64,000 nucleotides of DNA from Nissolia schottii. Lineage: Eukaryota > Streptophyta > Magnoliopsida > Fabales > Fabaceae. The position numbers and the translations under genes were made by a program. Each line of letters starts with the position of its first letter. The first letter of the stretch is position 1. Below are positions 11,561 to 22,900 of this stretch, piece by piece. A model generated the notes under the pieces. It saw nothing but the letters and a program-made list of their open reading frames with translations. It ran no database searches and was not told the origin of the DNA. Where the stretch lies: the NCBI GenBank assembly GCA_003254905.1, contig QANU01094832.1, positions 665,428 through 729,427 of the forward strand, written 5' to 3'.

Positions 11561-11677
11561 CAAAATGAATTCACATTTTTATTGGTAAACTCACGCAGGA
11601 TCAAGTAAGTTCTTAATAAAATTAGTAAACTCTTGAGTTTAATGAGAGTTTACAAGTTTACTTAAAGTCTTGAATTT
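11561..11677. repeat. Dispersed repeat, copy 1 of 2
   Basis: Contains AAACTCTTGAGTTTAATGAG and TCTTGAATTTG. It aligns, with substitutions and small gaps, to 55616-55730 in the same orientation. Class not identified. Confidence 0.5.
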
Positions 11678-11679
11678 GA

Positions 11680-14220
11680 CAATCTGACTAGATATGATTC
11701 TGATTAGATATAGATTGACATTTCAATTTTAAATGATAAGTCAGTTAAGAGTAGATCAGACTTACATCTTGATAAAAAAACTTTGAGACAATAAATTTAT
11801 AATTACTCTCACTTATATATACTTCATTTAATCTATTATCAGTTAATGTGATTCTTTTTTATATTCTCACTTAAAATTCAAGAGAGTCATCTATCTAATA
11901 AAGGTTGAAACATCATTCTCTTTATGATTAAGAGCGTGTTAAGCATAACGTTTTACCAGCAATCTATCTCGTAATAATCCTTTTCACTTGAAATTGAGGA
12001 AGGGGTTAGAGGAATTAAGCATACCAATACAATTAATCATAGAATCATTTCGGACAAAGGGGAGGCCTTTTTAATGGTTGGAATTTAACATTAATTACAC
12101 TTTTGTAAGGGAAACTTCAATGATGTTTTACTTTTTTTTGTTTCACTTTTCCCAATGCAATTACTTCCTTTCTTACTCTGTGTGAGTGAAAAGTGAAAAC
12201 CGTTTTGTTTGGTTTGAAAGGTTAGAAACCAGACCATGGCATGCAGAACAGGCAGATGGATGTCTTAAATGCGCCAATGTAATTGTCTTGAGTTGCATGG
12301 TTGGTTGTATGATAGATAGAACACCCTGCTAACGTTTATTTATTGAGACAAGACGAAAATATGAGATAAAAGGACAAAAATCATGTTTATTTATTGAAAT
12401 AGACACAAAATTTTGTGTCTTAAGACAAAAAATTTGTGTATTTTCTATACTTTCATTTTGCTGGGACACAGAGACAGGACACGTGACGCAACCTTTCAAA
12501 GTAAAATAATGTATTTTTTTTCTATTAAATTAATACAATAATAGTATTTTAAGTCATTTTAAGTATATTTTCTGTCTTATCTCTACTAAACTAAACAAGA
12601 TGTAGATACCACTAAGTGTATTTTGTACAGAGTCACCAAACAAAATATAAGATTGACTTCTATATCTCTGTCTGTATATTTCTATCCCATGTCTCTGTAT
12701 TTCAATCTTGTTTGTAACACAATGTGTTTCATCCAATAAAATGATGACATTTCAATTTTAATAGTAGTAAGACTATTTTTGTCTTAAATATTAATTTTTT
12801 TTATTGAATGGAGAATGATCCATCATGATTATGCAAATATTTTTGCTCTAAAATGTGTTTGACTAGCATATTTATCCTTGAAGTAAAAGCTATAATTAAT
12901 GAAATGTAATTTTTTTAACCGTTTTTTAAAATCGCATCTAGCATTTGTATCTACTTTAGCACTATGACTCCGAATACTAAGCTTATCAAATTTTACGGTG
13001 AGGGGGACTAAATAAAATGAATGCTATAAAAGTCATTGTTAGTTTGTGGAATGATTTGTTCGAGAAATTAATTTTAATTTTTAATTTTTTTACTTTTTCA
13101 CCATACCATTTTCTTGTTCATTGTGCCTGCAGAGTCAGAGAAGCATAACTGTAATACGTGAATGCCAAAATGAACAAACGAATACACAATTAAACAAAAG
13201 TTAAAAAGGGGAAAATTGAAGGGTGGGGCCAGATTTTGATATAGTCAATTCACATGAATCTAAGTGAGTAATTGTGTGTTTGAACCTCTTGAAAAACTCT
13301 ATGAACGAAGTGGGGCATGAAAACATGCAATAATGGTCCCTTCCAAAAGCTTGATTTGAGACATACAATCCCATGATTCATTTACACAAAGAATAACCCT
13401 TTTTCATGAATGATTCATAATCTTAATTTATATGATGATTAACTAAGACAAGGACCCCATACATACATATATGTGTGGATTGCAAATTGCAAATCGCAAA
13501 TTATGCAACCAGCCAAATTGGATATATTAGGCTATTTCCCCATATTTAGTTCATCATTGTTCGGCTTAATCTTCTAAAGTGAACCCATAGGAAAAAGGTT
13601 TGTTAACTATTCATCCTTTGTGGTGCTACTTAGGTGGACAAACAAATTTTGCTAAAGTTGATTGGTGCACGTAATTGGATTTGAACTTTTCATGTGAAGA
13701 TTACTTTGATGAGTGGTCTAAAAACAAGACAACATATACTAAATTCACTTAAATTTTTTGTGAATAAAAAAGAAAGTGATCTTTGTTTTTCTCTTTGACG
13801 AGATATATGTTGTTATACTAATTTTTTGTTATGTCTAAGTTATTTGTATTTAAAGTTTAAGCTAGTCCATTATAATATAAAACTCTTCGAAAGCTAATTT
13901 TTCGTTTAGACTCAAACCCACCATGTTTGGTTACAATAAGTTAAACAACTTGTCAAAACAAAATGGTATAACCCTAAATAAGCAATTATCTAAAATTTGT
14001 GAAAGATCATAAGCTATTTTTGAGAATTTAAATTAAATACAATCAATAGAGGTTATTATTAGATCTCCCTCTTTCAAACATTTTGACATTGTGGACCACC
14101 GGCCAATACCCTACGAATCTAACAATATACAGAGTTTTGAAAATCTTGGATACGAAAAAAAGTACAAGAACTTAAGGCATGGTTCCCCAAAAAACAAACC
14201 ACAAAATCACTAGATGTAGA
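11680..14220. other. Gene-poor AT-rich DNA
   Basis: No coding region is supported. At 12402-12419 there is a perfect 18-bp palindrome (GACACAAAATTTTGTGTC) within about 12340-12730, a stretch with repeated GAGACA and TGTCTC-like words that may be a decayed MITE. Confidence 0.4.
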
Positions 14221-14264
14221 TTTATTTTTTGAAGTAATGTTAGGTGTACAATTCAAATGTTATT

Positions 14265-14580
14265 AACTTAGTGCATAAACTTTTTCTACACACATACACA
14301 AATTTTTTCAAATACGAAACCAAATCAAACCAGATTTGCAGTGTATTAAATAGCGAAAAGTAATTGTTACACTCTCTTTATCTCCCCATTTACACTATAA
14401 GCGTGTGGACTCACTCTGCCATGCACAAACTTTTGAACTGACGTGTACAAACTTTTTCAACAATCATAAACAAAAATATGACGGAAACGTTTGCACAAAC
14501 TTTTGAATAAGAATGCACAAACTTTTAACTAAACAGACATGCACAAACTTTTCTACACAAATGCACAAACTTTTAAAAAA
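14265..14580 (+). repeat. Irregular array of ATGCACAAACTTTT motifs
   Basis: At least seven copies of TGCACAAACTTTT or near variants occur, at about 14271, 14420, 14442, 14488, 14513, 14540 and 14562, all in the same orientation. The last six are spaced about 22-46 bp apart and separated by unrelated sequence. No open frame follows from them. Confidence 0.75.
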
Positions 14581-15343
14581 TAAAAAATAACGAATATAAT
14601 AGAAACGAAAATGAAAACTCATAAATTTATAAAGAATAATATGAAAACAAAAAGAAATGATGGGAGATTGGGGAAGAATAGAAAAAAATAAAAAAGGAGA
14701 AAAAAAGGAGAAGAAGTACCTATTAAATTATAAAAAAGTTAATAAATTTTAAGTTGTAAACAAAAACATTTATGTTATTTTGAAAGGCACTAGCGAGATG
14801 TAGCTTGCAACTACCTCTATCTATGCAATTTGTGGAAATAATAATCCTCAAAAAGTAGAGTCACAAAACAGTATACAACCTCAAATCAATACAAGAAATA
14901 ATAAATGTGTCAAAGGGAAAAAAATATGCTGTAATAGGGACATTTGTGCCATGGATTATTCAATTAGGACTTGTTTAAGTGCTTCTTTTCTTGACTTTTA
15001 TATGTTAAACAAATTCACACAATTGGGGAAAATCATAGCACTATTTTGTCGGTCACACTCACACGTAGGGAAAAAGATGTAAACCAAAATCATGTGTTAT
15101 TGAGGGCATGATGGGATCGGGAGTAGGGCCACATTTTCCTTAACCGACAAATCACAAAGCTTGAATTATGGGTAGATTGAATTGGTTGCTCTGCTATATC
15201 TCAGGAATTGTCCACATATATTGGATCATTAGTAAAAGTTAATCATATCATATGATAATCCTGAATTAGACCCTTTATAAAGTCATAACATGTATACTTT
15301 ATTATCGGTAATAGATTTAGCTCCTTTATAATATTCATAACTT

Positions 15344-15500
15344 TAGTTGCCTAGTAGACAAGTTTGCCCTCTTTTTAAAAGGGTTTTAGGTTCAGGGTTT
15401 GAGAAAGAAAAAATTGCATTGGGAAGAGAAGCCACATAATACCCCCAAGTTAGTTTAGTTGATCCCATCAATAGTGAAACTCATATATCCGTACAAGAAA
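15344..15500 (+). mobile_element. tRNA-derived SINE-like repeat, copy 1
   Basis: Contains a B-box-like AGGTTCAGGGTTT, then an A-rich block, GGGAAGAGAAGCCACAT, and GTTAGTTTAGTTGATCC. It aligns along its length with 23749-23900, which has a cleaner B box. Ends are approximate and no target duplication was established. Confidence 0.5.
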
Positions 15501-15504
15501 CAAA

Positions 15505-16060
15505 AGAAAGTCCTCTGTAATGAGAAGTGTTCACAAAGTGTACTAGAGGATGGATTCAAGGTTACTTGAAATGGTGTGAATCGAGAGGAGGTTCACGTAA
15601 GAAGTACGGACACAAGATCTTCGGTGCAATGTAGGAATAGCAGCGAGGTGTACTTACAAGGCCACTTTAATGCCCAAGTAAGGTAATAATAAAGGTGAGA
15701 ACCTTAGCGTTAAAAAGAGAGAAGTAACTACCTTTACGAGAGAACTAACGTCTCTATTTATAGCGGTTACCTTATTGGGATTAGGGGTTGGTTGAGGAGG
15801 TCGTGGGCCTAGCCCAAGATGACATGCTTATCCTTGTAAGTTGGCAGGTCCTTCTAAAAGACCTAGAGGACAAATTAGGTTACCTTCCATGATGCTTACT
15901 AAGAAGCTTGTGAGGCACATAATCAGATTTCAAGTTTGGAGGTTGGATTCGGATCTTGGAGTTGGGAACTTGGGTTCGAGGCCCATAACTCACATGTCAC
16001 GTCCTAGTTAACGAGCATGTGGTTGAGGTTCGCGATATGCCTTTTTTTTTAGGATCTAAA
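15505..16060 (-). repeat. Possible LTR-like relic
   Basis: A stretch less AT-rich than its surroundings, with a TATA-like CTATAAATAGAGACG on the minus strand and GGGCCTAGCCCA nearby. It may be the remains of a retroelement terminal repeat, but no ends, primer site or coding part could be recognised. Broken if so. Confidence 0.25.
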
Positions 16061-16437
16061 GTTAGACTCAAAACAAAAAATTATCTAACTATTGGAGCTA
16101 GGTTTTGTCAATAATGTGAAAGATCTAGTAGTGAAATGAACCTACGTATTTTAATATTCTCCATGCCGAATGACATGCAATTTAGCGTACCACACCATGC
16201 CAATATGCTCGCAAATGATAATCCAATACTATATGTTAAATTGTTAATAATTCTTTTTCTAAAATATAATATCTTACTCCCTGACATCTATATAAAAAAA
16301 ACTTAATGAGACCAACAAGAGTGATTTCAATTGACTCTCCATTCAACTCAATTATTTATAACTATTATTTAAGGGGTGATCATACATCGCTTAAGGGTGG
16401 CACGTGAAGACAAATCTTTATGGGTCCCTAGTGGTCA

Positions 16438-16441
<4 letters not shown>

Positions 16442-16469
<28 letters not shown>
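16442..16469. repeat. (AT)n microsatellite
   Basis: About 13-14 AT repeats. The surrounding 16060-17800 shows no gene. Confidence 0.85.
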
Positions 16470-16472
<3 letters not shown>

Positions 16473-17819
16473 ATCAAAATGCCATAAGAGTTTTTTATGG
16501 GTACATTGAGTTGTTTTTTAATACACTAGAGTGTATAACTGCAATCATCCACGAAAAAAAATATTTAAATTTATAAAATAGAATTATTTACATGATAAAT
16601 TATACATTTATAATAATATCTTAATTTTAATATGTTATTTTAATAAATTAAAAAAATTATATTTGATTAAACCTTGCACATTATAAGAATCAAAATTAAC
16701 ATTAATATTCTATTATAATATTATAAAAATTTAATTTTTATATATTTCTAATATAAAATCTTTTCTACTCTAAATTAATTGTATAATTTTTTTTTATAAT
16801 TTTTGAGATAATTATAACACTATGCACAATTAATCTACCGTAATGACCTATCTTGCCATTTGGTTCATGCATCTAAGCTCATTCCTTTGATCTCAGCAAG
16901 GTGGCATATATATAAGCTTACCTTTCTGTTCAAGAAATATTTGATTTTATGCTTTTAGTCCTCTCCTGAAAACACTTTCCACTTTCCAATTTCCAATTTC
17001 CATTACCATTACCATTGTAACCACATTTTCAATTTCTTTGCACTGAGTAACCATCATCTAATCACATATGATCTTATAAGTAAAAATGGTTGAATCTTAC
17101 TGTATTACTTAAAAAATCTCGCATATAAAAACACATGCAAGTACTTTCTATCTATTTCATGGGTTATTCACCGGTGATTATTGAACGATAAAACTCTAGT
17201 TACGCGTTTATTTCTGTTCAATCAGTACTAGTAACATAATCAAGACCAACCCTTGTGTCGATAGTCATGTGAGCAATAAATAGCACTTGGTTTAGCTCAT
17301 CAAATACAAATACATAGTAAAAAAGAAATAAAAACCCTAAGGAAGTTTGAGGATGCTTGGTTTGGTTTTCTTCTAATTAAGGAAACAATTATTGAGTTGG
17401 TTGGAGAGGATCTCATACGCAAATCGGAGGAGAACAAGTGAGCCTTGAATTTGGAAGTAGTTGCTTTTTCTTTTTGATTTTAGGTTGAAGACACCATTGT
17501 CTTGACCATATTGTGTCATGATATCTTTTGGATCCAAAAAACGTTGAAACACGGGATCAATATATATAGTATATACAATTTCTTATGAAACCTAACATAA
17601 TCATCGAGTGAAGAAATATGTTTGGCTATCTCATCAAGCAAATTTGGGCCTCGCTCATCCCATCTACTCCGCTACGAAACCCCAAAAACAATTAACCCTC
17701 AAAACTCTAACATACAATGATATGTGTATTTTGTTTGATTTAAGCAAACACCTAAAGGATAACAAACTGCTGAACATCTCTATCTTTTATCAAATAATCT
17801 TCTATTTAATTTTCACAAC

Positions 17820-18065
17820 GTCTCATCTTTAACATTCAAATCATCCTTTATTTCTTGCTTAACATTCTAACCATCTCTTTTATATATATCTTACTTAATT
17901 CTCAAATCATTTTTGTCTTTTATTTAACTTTCAATCACTTATTATCTTTTACTTGATTTTTAAATCATTTCTTAACCATTATTTAAATTTCAAATCCTAA
18001 TTCCTTATGTTTTATTTAATTTTCGAACAAATTTTTATTTTTATTTAAATTTCAAATCATTTATG
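17820..18065. repeat. Imperfect tandem array of a 30-45 bp AT-rich unit
   Basis: Variants of TTATTTAATTTTCAAATCATTT recur about seven times in a row. Low complexity and non-coding. Confidence 0.6.
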
Positions 18066-18299
18066 GCAAGTTACTGGACTGAGTTCTATAAGGGCTTGGC
18101 TTGAATCCTTTATTCAGTACGCCTGCCCCAATGGATGAATTTTGGATTCTAAGGCCCAATTTCCAGTCCTTGCAGATAGGTGTGACAATTAGTTTTTGGG
18201 ATCTGAGGTGTCAACAAAATGGTCTTTTTAAAATAAATCAATCAATCAAAATACACTTCAAATAATAATATTAAAAAAAACAAAATTAATAATAACAAT

Positions 18300-18440
18300 A
18301 TAAAAAATGGTGATGGTGGTGATGATGGTAGTGGGTGATGGGTAGCGACATCGACAATTGGTGATGATAGTGGCGAAAATGGCAGTAGTGGTGGATAGGA
18401 GTGAGTGGTAAGTAGTTGCAATGGTGGTGATGGTAAATAG
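18300..18440. repeat. GGT/GAT-rich cryptic microsatellite
   Basis: Purine-rich imperfect repeats of GGTGAT and GTAGTG. The open frame on the opposite strand is only the Thr/Ile-rich reading of this repeat. The rest of 18450-19480 shows no gene. Confidence 0.6.
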
Positions 18441-19484
18441 TGATAATGTCACATTTGCCTACCAAAATTGTGTATGTGAATCACTATTTATTGATACATT
18501 GTTTAGCAAAATTACAAGTAATTTAGATTTTTTTCAAAAAATTTTTTATCATTTATTAAATTGTTAATAGTTATGTAACATTATAGTGTTTGTTTTTTAT
18601 TCATGACATTGTCCTGTTTGGTATGAAAGTGACAACTTACATTATCGTATTTAGTGTATCAAAAATATTGTCAGGTAATATAAGTATTTTGTCATAATAT
18701 TAAAAAAAAATTAAAAAATTAATAATAATATTTTGGAATAGATTAAGTTGTACATGACAAAGCCCAGGTCACCACTCCGAGAGACCGAAAATCTTGCAAT
18801 CCCATTCTCAGAGAATTCCTTTGTGGACATGTCACCACTCTAAGCAGGTCAGAACAAATTTCTTAATAGATGATCCATAAACACATGTAACTGTCAAAGG
18901 GATAAATAAGAATACGGAAAGAAAAAGAAGGAAAAGGTCAATAATTAAAGATGGTGGACAAAAGGAATTCACATGGGGGTGAGTACTTTAGCTTTGATTT
19001 AAAAAGTTAATGTGAAAACTATATATGCAAATGGGGTGTTATTTATTTAAATTTTTTTTTATAGATGCAATTTGTTGGATATAAAGTGGTGAAGGAGAAT
19101 CTAAATTTAGAGAAGATTTAAATTATCATGTTAAGCGAAAAAAAATAAAACCCATAACAGGTAGTATACTACAAACAATTTGTGTAAATATAGGGGACAT
19201 TGTCATAATTCATAAACAAATTAAGGAAACAAATATCACATTTAAAGTATCAACAAAGATTAAAATTTTGAAAACAGAAAATATATTAAATGAAAATAGA
19301 AATTTAACATATCATTAATGATCAACCATAATGAAACCTGGGAGTAAATTGTAATTTTGACAATTATCAATGATGGATAGTGTAATTTACCATTATTTTT
19401 ATATCCAATGTTTGTTCTTTTTCTTTTGTATTCATTATTTTGGTATTGGAATTGGGGCCCTGTTAATATAATCTAACTCTAAAC

Positions 19485-19505
19485 GGGCCTATTTACTAAC
19501 CCTAA
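19485..19505 (+). promoter_or_regulatory. Telo-box with adjacent GGGCC motif, TFIIIC gene promoter
   Basis: A GGGCC motif is followed by AACCCTAA at 19498-19505, about 410 bp upstream of the start codon of the TFIIIC subunit gene. A telo-box paired with site II-like elements is typical of plant genes for transcription and translation machinery. Function is inferred. Confidence 0.4.
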
Positions 19506-19918
19506 TTTGGACATTATCAATTTTCATTGACCAAACAATGAATATTCTTAGTCTCCGTCACTCACCAGTTGCATTGGGTGACACATTCTGCAGCGTTCCT
19601 GAATCAGTTTCCAGTTAAGTTTTCTTTTCTTTTTTTAAATTTTTATTTAATTTTTTACTTTCAGTCAATCACTTTCAACCAATCTGAATTTGTAATTAGC
19701 ATCGTCGTTATGCATGTGTATCGCTCATAATACAGGTGAGGTAGCTAGTAACTAACTCTGGTAACCGCCGAGGATTGGGTTAATTGTTGTGTATTCATCT
19801 TCAAAAATTTGTTTTATGGGTTTGTTAATATTCTTGTAAGATGTTAATCGGTAGTTAGGGGGGCCCTAGAGGGGGTGGAAAGGGTTACAGAGAGCAGGGG
19901 AGCTGTGACTTAGAGTTA

Positions 19919-22900
19919 ATGGGAGTGATCAAGGATGGCACAATCTCAGGGGTTCTTCCCAACTCTAAGGGATTTGTGGTGCACTATCCTGGTTATCCAT
20001 CATCAATTTCTCGTGCTGTAGACACTCTTGGTGGAATTCAAGGCATTCTTAAGGTAGGTACTTGACAAAATTCCCCATATTTAAGCCAGCCGGTTATGAT
20101 GCTGCTTTTCTAATTCTACGCACTGACTAGAACAATACCCTTTACTTCATATATAATTTGCTTCTGTTATTGTCTCAAGTGGCATTTGTAGTCTCGCAGT
20201 TCAGAATCAAGCAAGTTAGAGCTCCATTTCCGCCCTGAAGACCCTTGTTCACATCCTGCATTTGGGGAGCTTCATCCCTGCATAAATTTTCTTCTCAAAA
20301 TATCCAAGAGAAAACCACCCAATAATCATGATGCCAAAGGCCATAACATGTTCAGCAATAGAATCGAAAATGAGAAGCAAGCGAATCAATCAGCTACTGA
20401 TATTGAAGTTGATGACCTGGTATCTGCAGATCAAGAGGCAAATCTTTGTGCTGATATAGTTGCTTACGTTCCTCAAGCGTATTGTTTTAACGGTTAGAAA
20501 CTTAATTTAAATGGTTTTCATTCTTGTGTAGATTAATTAGCTTTATACAACCTCCTCTAAAGCACGTTAACTGGTTGAAGATTTTGCTTTGTGTTTCGAA
20601 ATTATGAAGGAATGGCAGACTATCAACATGTTATTCCTGTTCATGCGGAGGTTGCCAGGAGGAAGAAGAGAAACTGGTCAGAACTCGAAGAACCACTCTT
20701 TGGTGAATATCTTGTTTCAATGTTCTAGCACCTCAACTTGATGTTTTAACGGCGGCTATTTTACCATGTTAATTGGTTCGTGTTGTTTTTATTCTGTCAT
20801 AGATAAGGGAGGTCTCATGGATCTGGATCATGAGGATGTTATGATGATAGTTCCTCCACTTTTTGCTCCAAAAGATATGCCAGAAAATTTAGTGTAAGTT
20901 TCTGTGACTGACATTCTTGTTTAGTGGTCACTTGGCTACGTTTAAGAAAATGAAAAATATACAAGATCAGCATGGATTCCTAAAGCTTTTTTATTGTATC
21001 ATTTTCGGTAGTTATACTTGTACAGTTTTGACTGGTAATTAATTTCATTTTGCTGTAAGTTTTAAACTTTATTTTGATTTCAGCTTGAGACCACCTACCA
21101 CATTGAGTACAAAAAAGGGACAAGAGGAAATTGAACAAAATCACGTTGAGGTAAATTTAATTCAAATTAATTTCACAACAGGGTCTAATTCTAAGTATAG
21201 ACTTTTAGTTTATTAGAATATAGCAATAAATATGTGATCAGGAGCCGTTAAAATGAATTGTGCATATTTTCATTTGGGTGGAATGAGCAGGTATATAATA
21301 CTTTTAACAAAGAAAACTTACTTGTTGCTTTGTGTGCAGATGGATGCTGAGCCAGTCCTCGCAATTGAGTTTGACATTAAGGATATCCTTTTCTCAATTG
21401 GTAGAACCATCATATTTTAAATTTATTGAAGCAAAAATTAAGGTTCTACGGGATCCTAGCATGCCCATTTTTATGTCTTTACTCCCATGAATGTTAGGCC
21501 TTAATTTTTTGCTTAAATTTACTCTTGTAGTATATATCGTATTGATAACTAAATGTATTGAGAGAGGTTTAAATATAATAATAACTTTTCCACAGAATTG
21601 CAGATTTCCTTTCAAAAATATTTGAATTATGTGTCCGAAACAGATCTGCTCAATTATTAAGTAGGAAAATCAACTTGTGTTTGATTTCATTTTTACTTTG
21701 GGGAGTGTTAGACTGTTTGTTTTTCTTTTTCTCCATTCTCGTTTTTATGAACTTTGTAGTACATTTTGTTTGTGTTGATATTTTTTTTCCCCGGTTTTAG
21801 AACACAATTTTGGTTAACGGTTTCTAATACTTTTGATGCTTCTGTCTGATTTTTTAGAAAGAGTGGAAGAAAATATTGTATAGACATATTGCAACAAAAT
21901 TTGCAGTTTAGTGGTTATTGTTTTACTTAGCTTTCTTACAGATTCCTAAGATAGTTAATTGGGAGGAATATGTACAACAAGGCTCAGATCAGTGGGAGTC
22001 GCAGATGGCTGTATCTAGAATGTTTGACGAACGGCCTATATGGTCCAAAAATTCTCTTACTGAATGCTTGCTTGATAAGGGCTTAAGCTTTTCGCACAGC
22101 ACGCTTAGAAGGTGACTCATCCACACTCTACCTATTATAGCTTTGAAATTTGTGGCAGTTGAATTGCTAGAACTTGATAAACTATGTAGTGAGTGACCTT
22201 CCATAATTCTCTCTTCTTGTAGGCTTCTATCTAGAATTGCTTACTACTTTTCAAGTGGACCATTTCTAAGGTTCTGGATCAAGAAAGGATATGATCCACG
22301 CAAAGATCCTGATTCTCGCATGTAAGATTTCTCCTAGTTTCTAATTATCTCTTGGAGACTTTGGACTTTAATCATCATTTGCTCTCAAACTCAGGTTCAT
22401 ATTTTACCAACTCTAATAGGGCACCAAGAATATTCGCATATATATAAAAATATTGAATCTTTACTTAGCTGTGAATAGTATTTTACATAAACATGAACAG
22501 TTTATACTTTTTTACTAGGGTTCCGAGAATGCAAAATCTTCATTGTATTAATTATTTTATTTCATTCTTATTTTTTTAAAAAAACAAATAAAAATTGGGT
22601 CTGTACTTTATTGACTATGTGTTTTTGATTTAGCACAGTTATCAAAGAATTGATTACCGAGTACCAATCCCTATACGGAGTTACTGGGAGGCTCAATCTG
22701 CCAATAGGTATATATGTTCTTATCTTCATTTTTATATATCTCGTTTTACAAAACAAAGTTGTTAACTGAAACTTGGAAGCACTCCATTCACGTGTGAATA
22801 GGAAAGTGGAAACTGAAAATATCAACGTAGATAAACATGTATATACACAAAAATGGCAGATACATGTGAAGAAGAAGATATTGTGCAATTCATTACAATC

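Noticed and set aside
22631-22707. Acceptor at 22633 for exon 9 of the TFIIIC gene
   Set aside because: It gives ITVIKELITEYQS, unlike the family. The AG at 22638 gives IYQRIDYRVPIPIRSYWEA, which matches.
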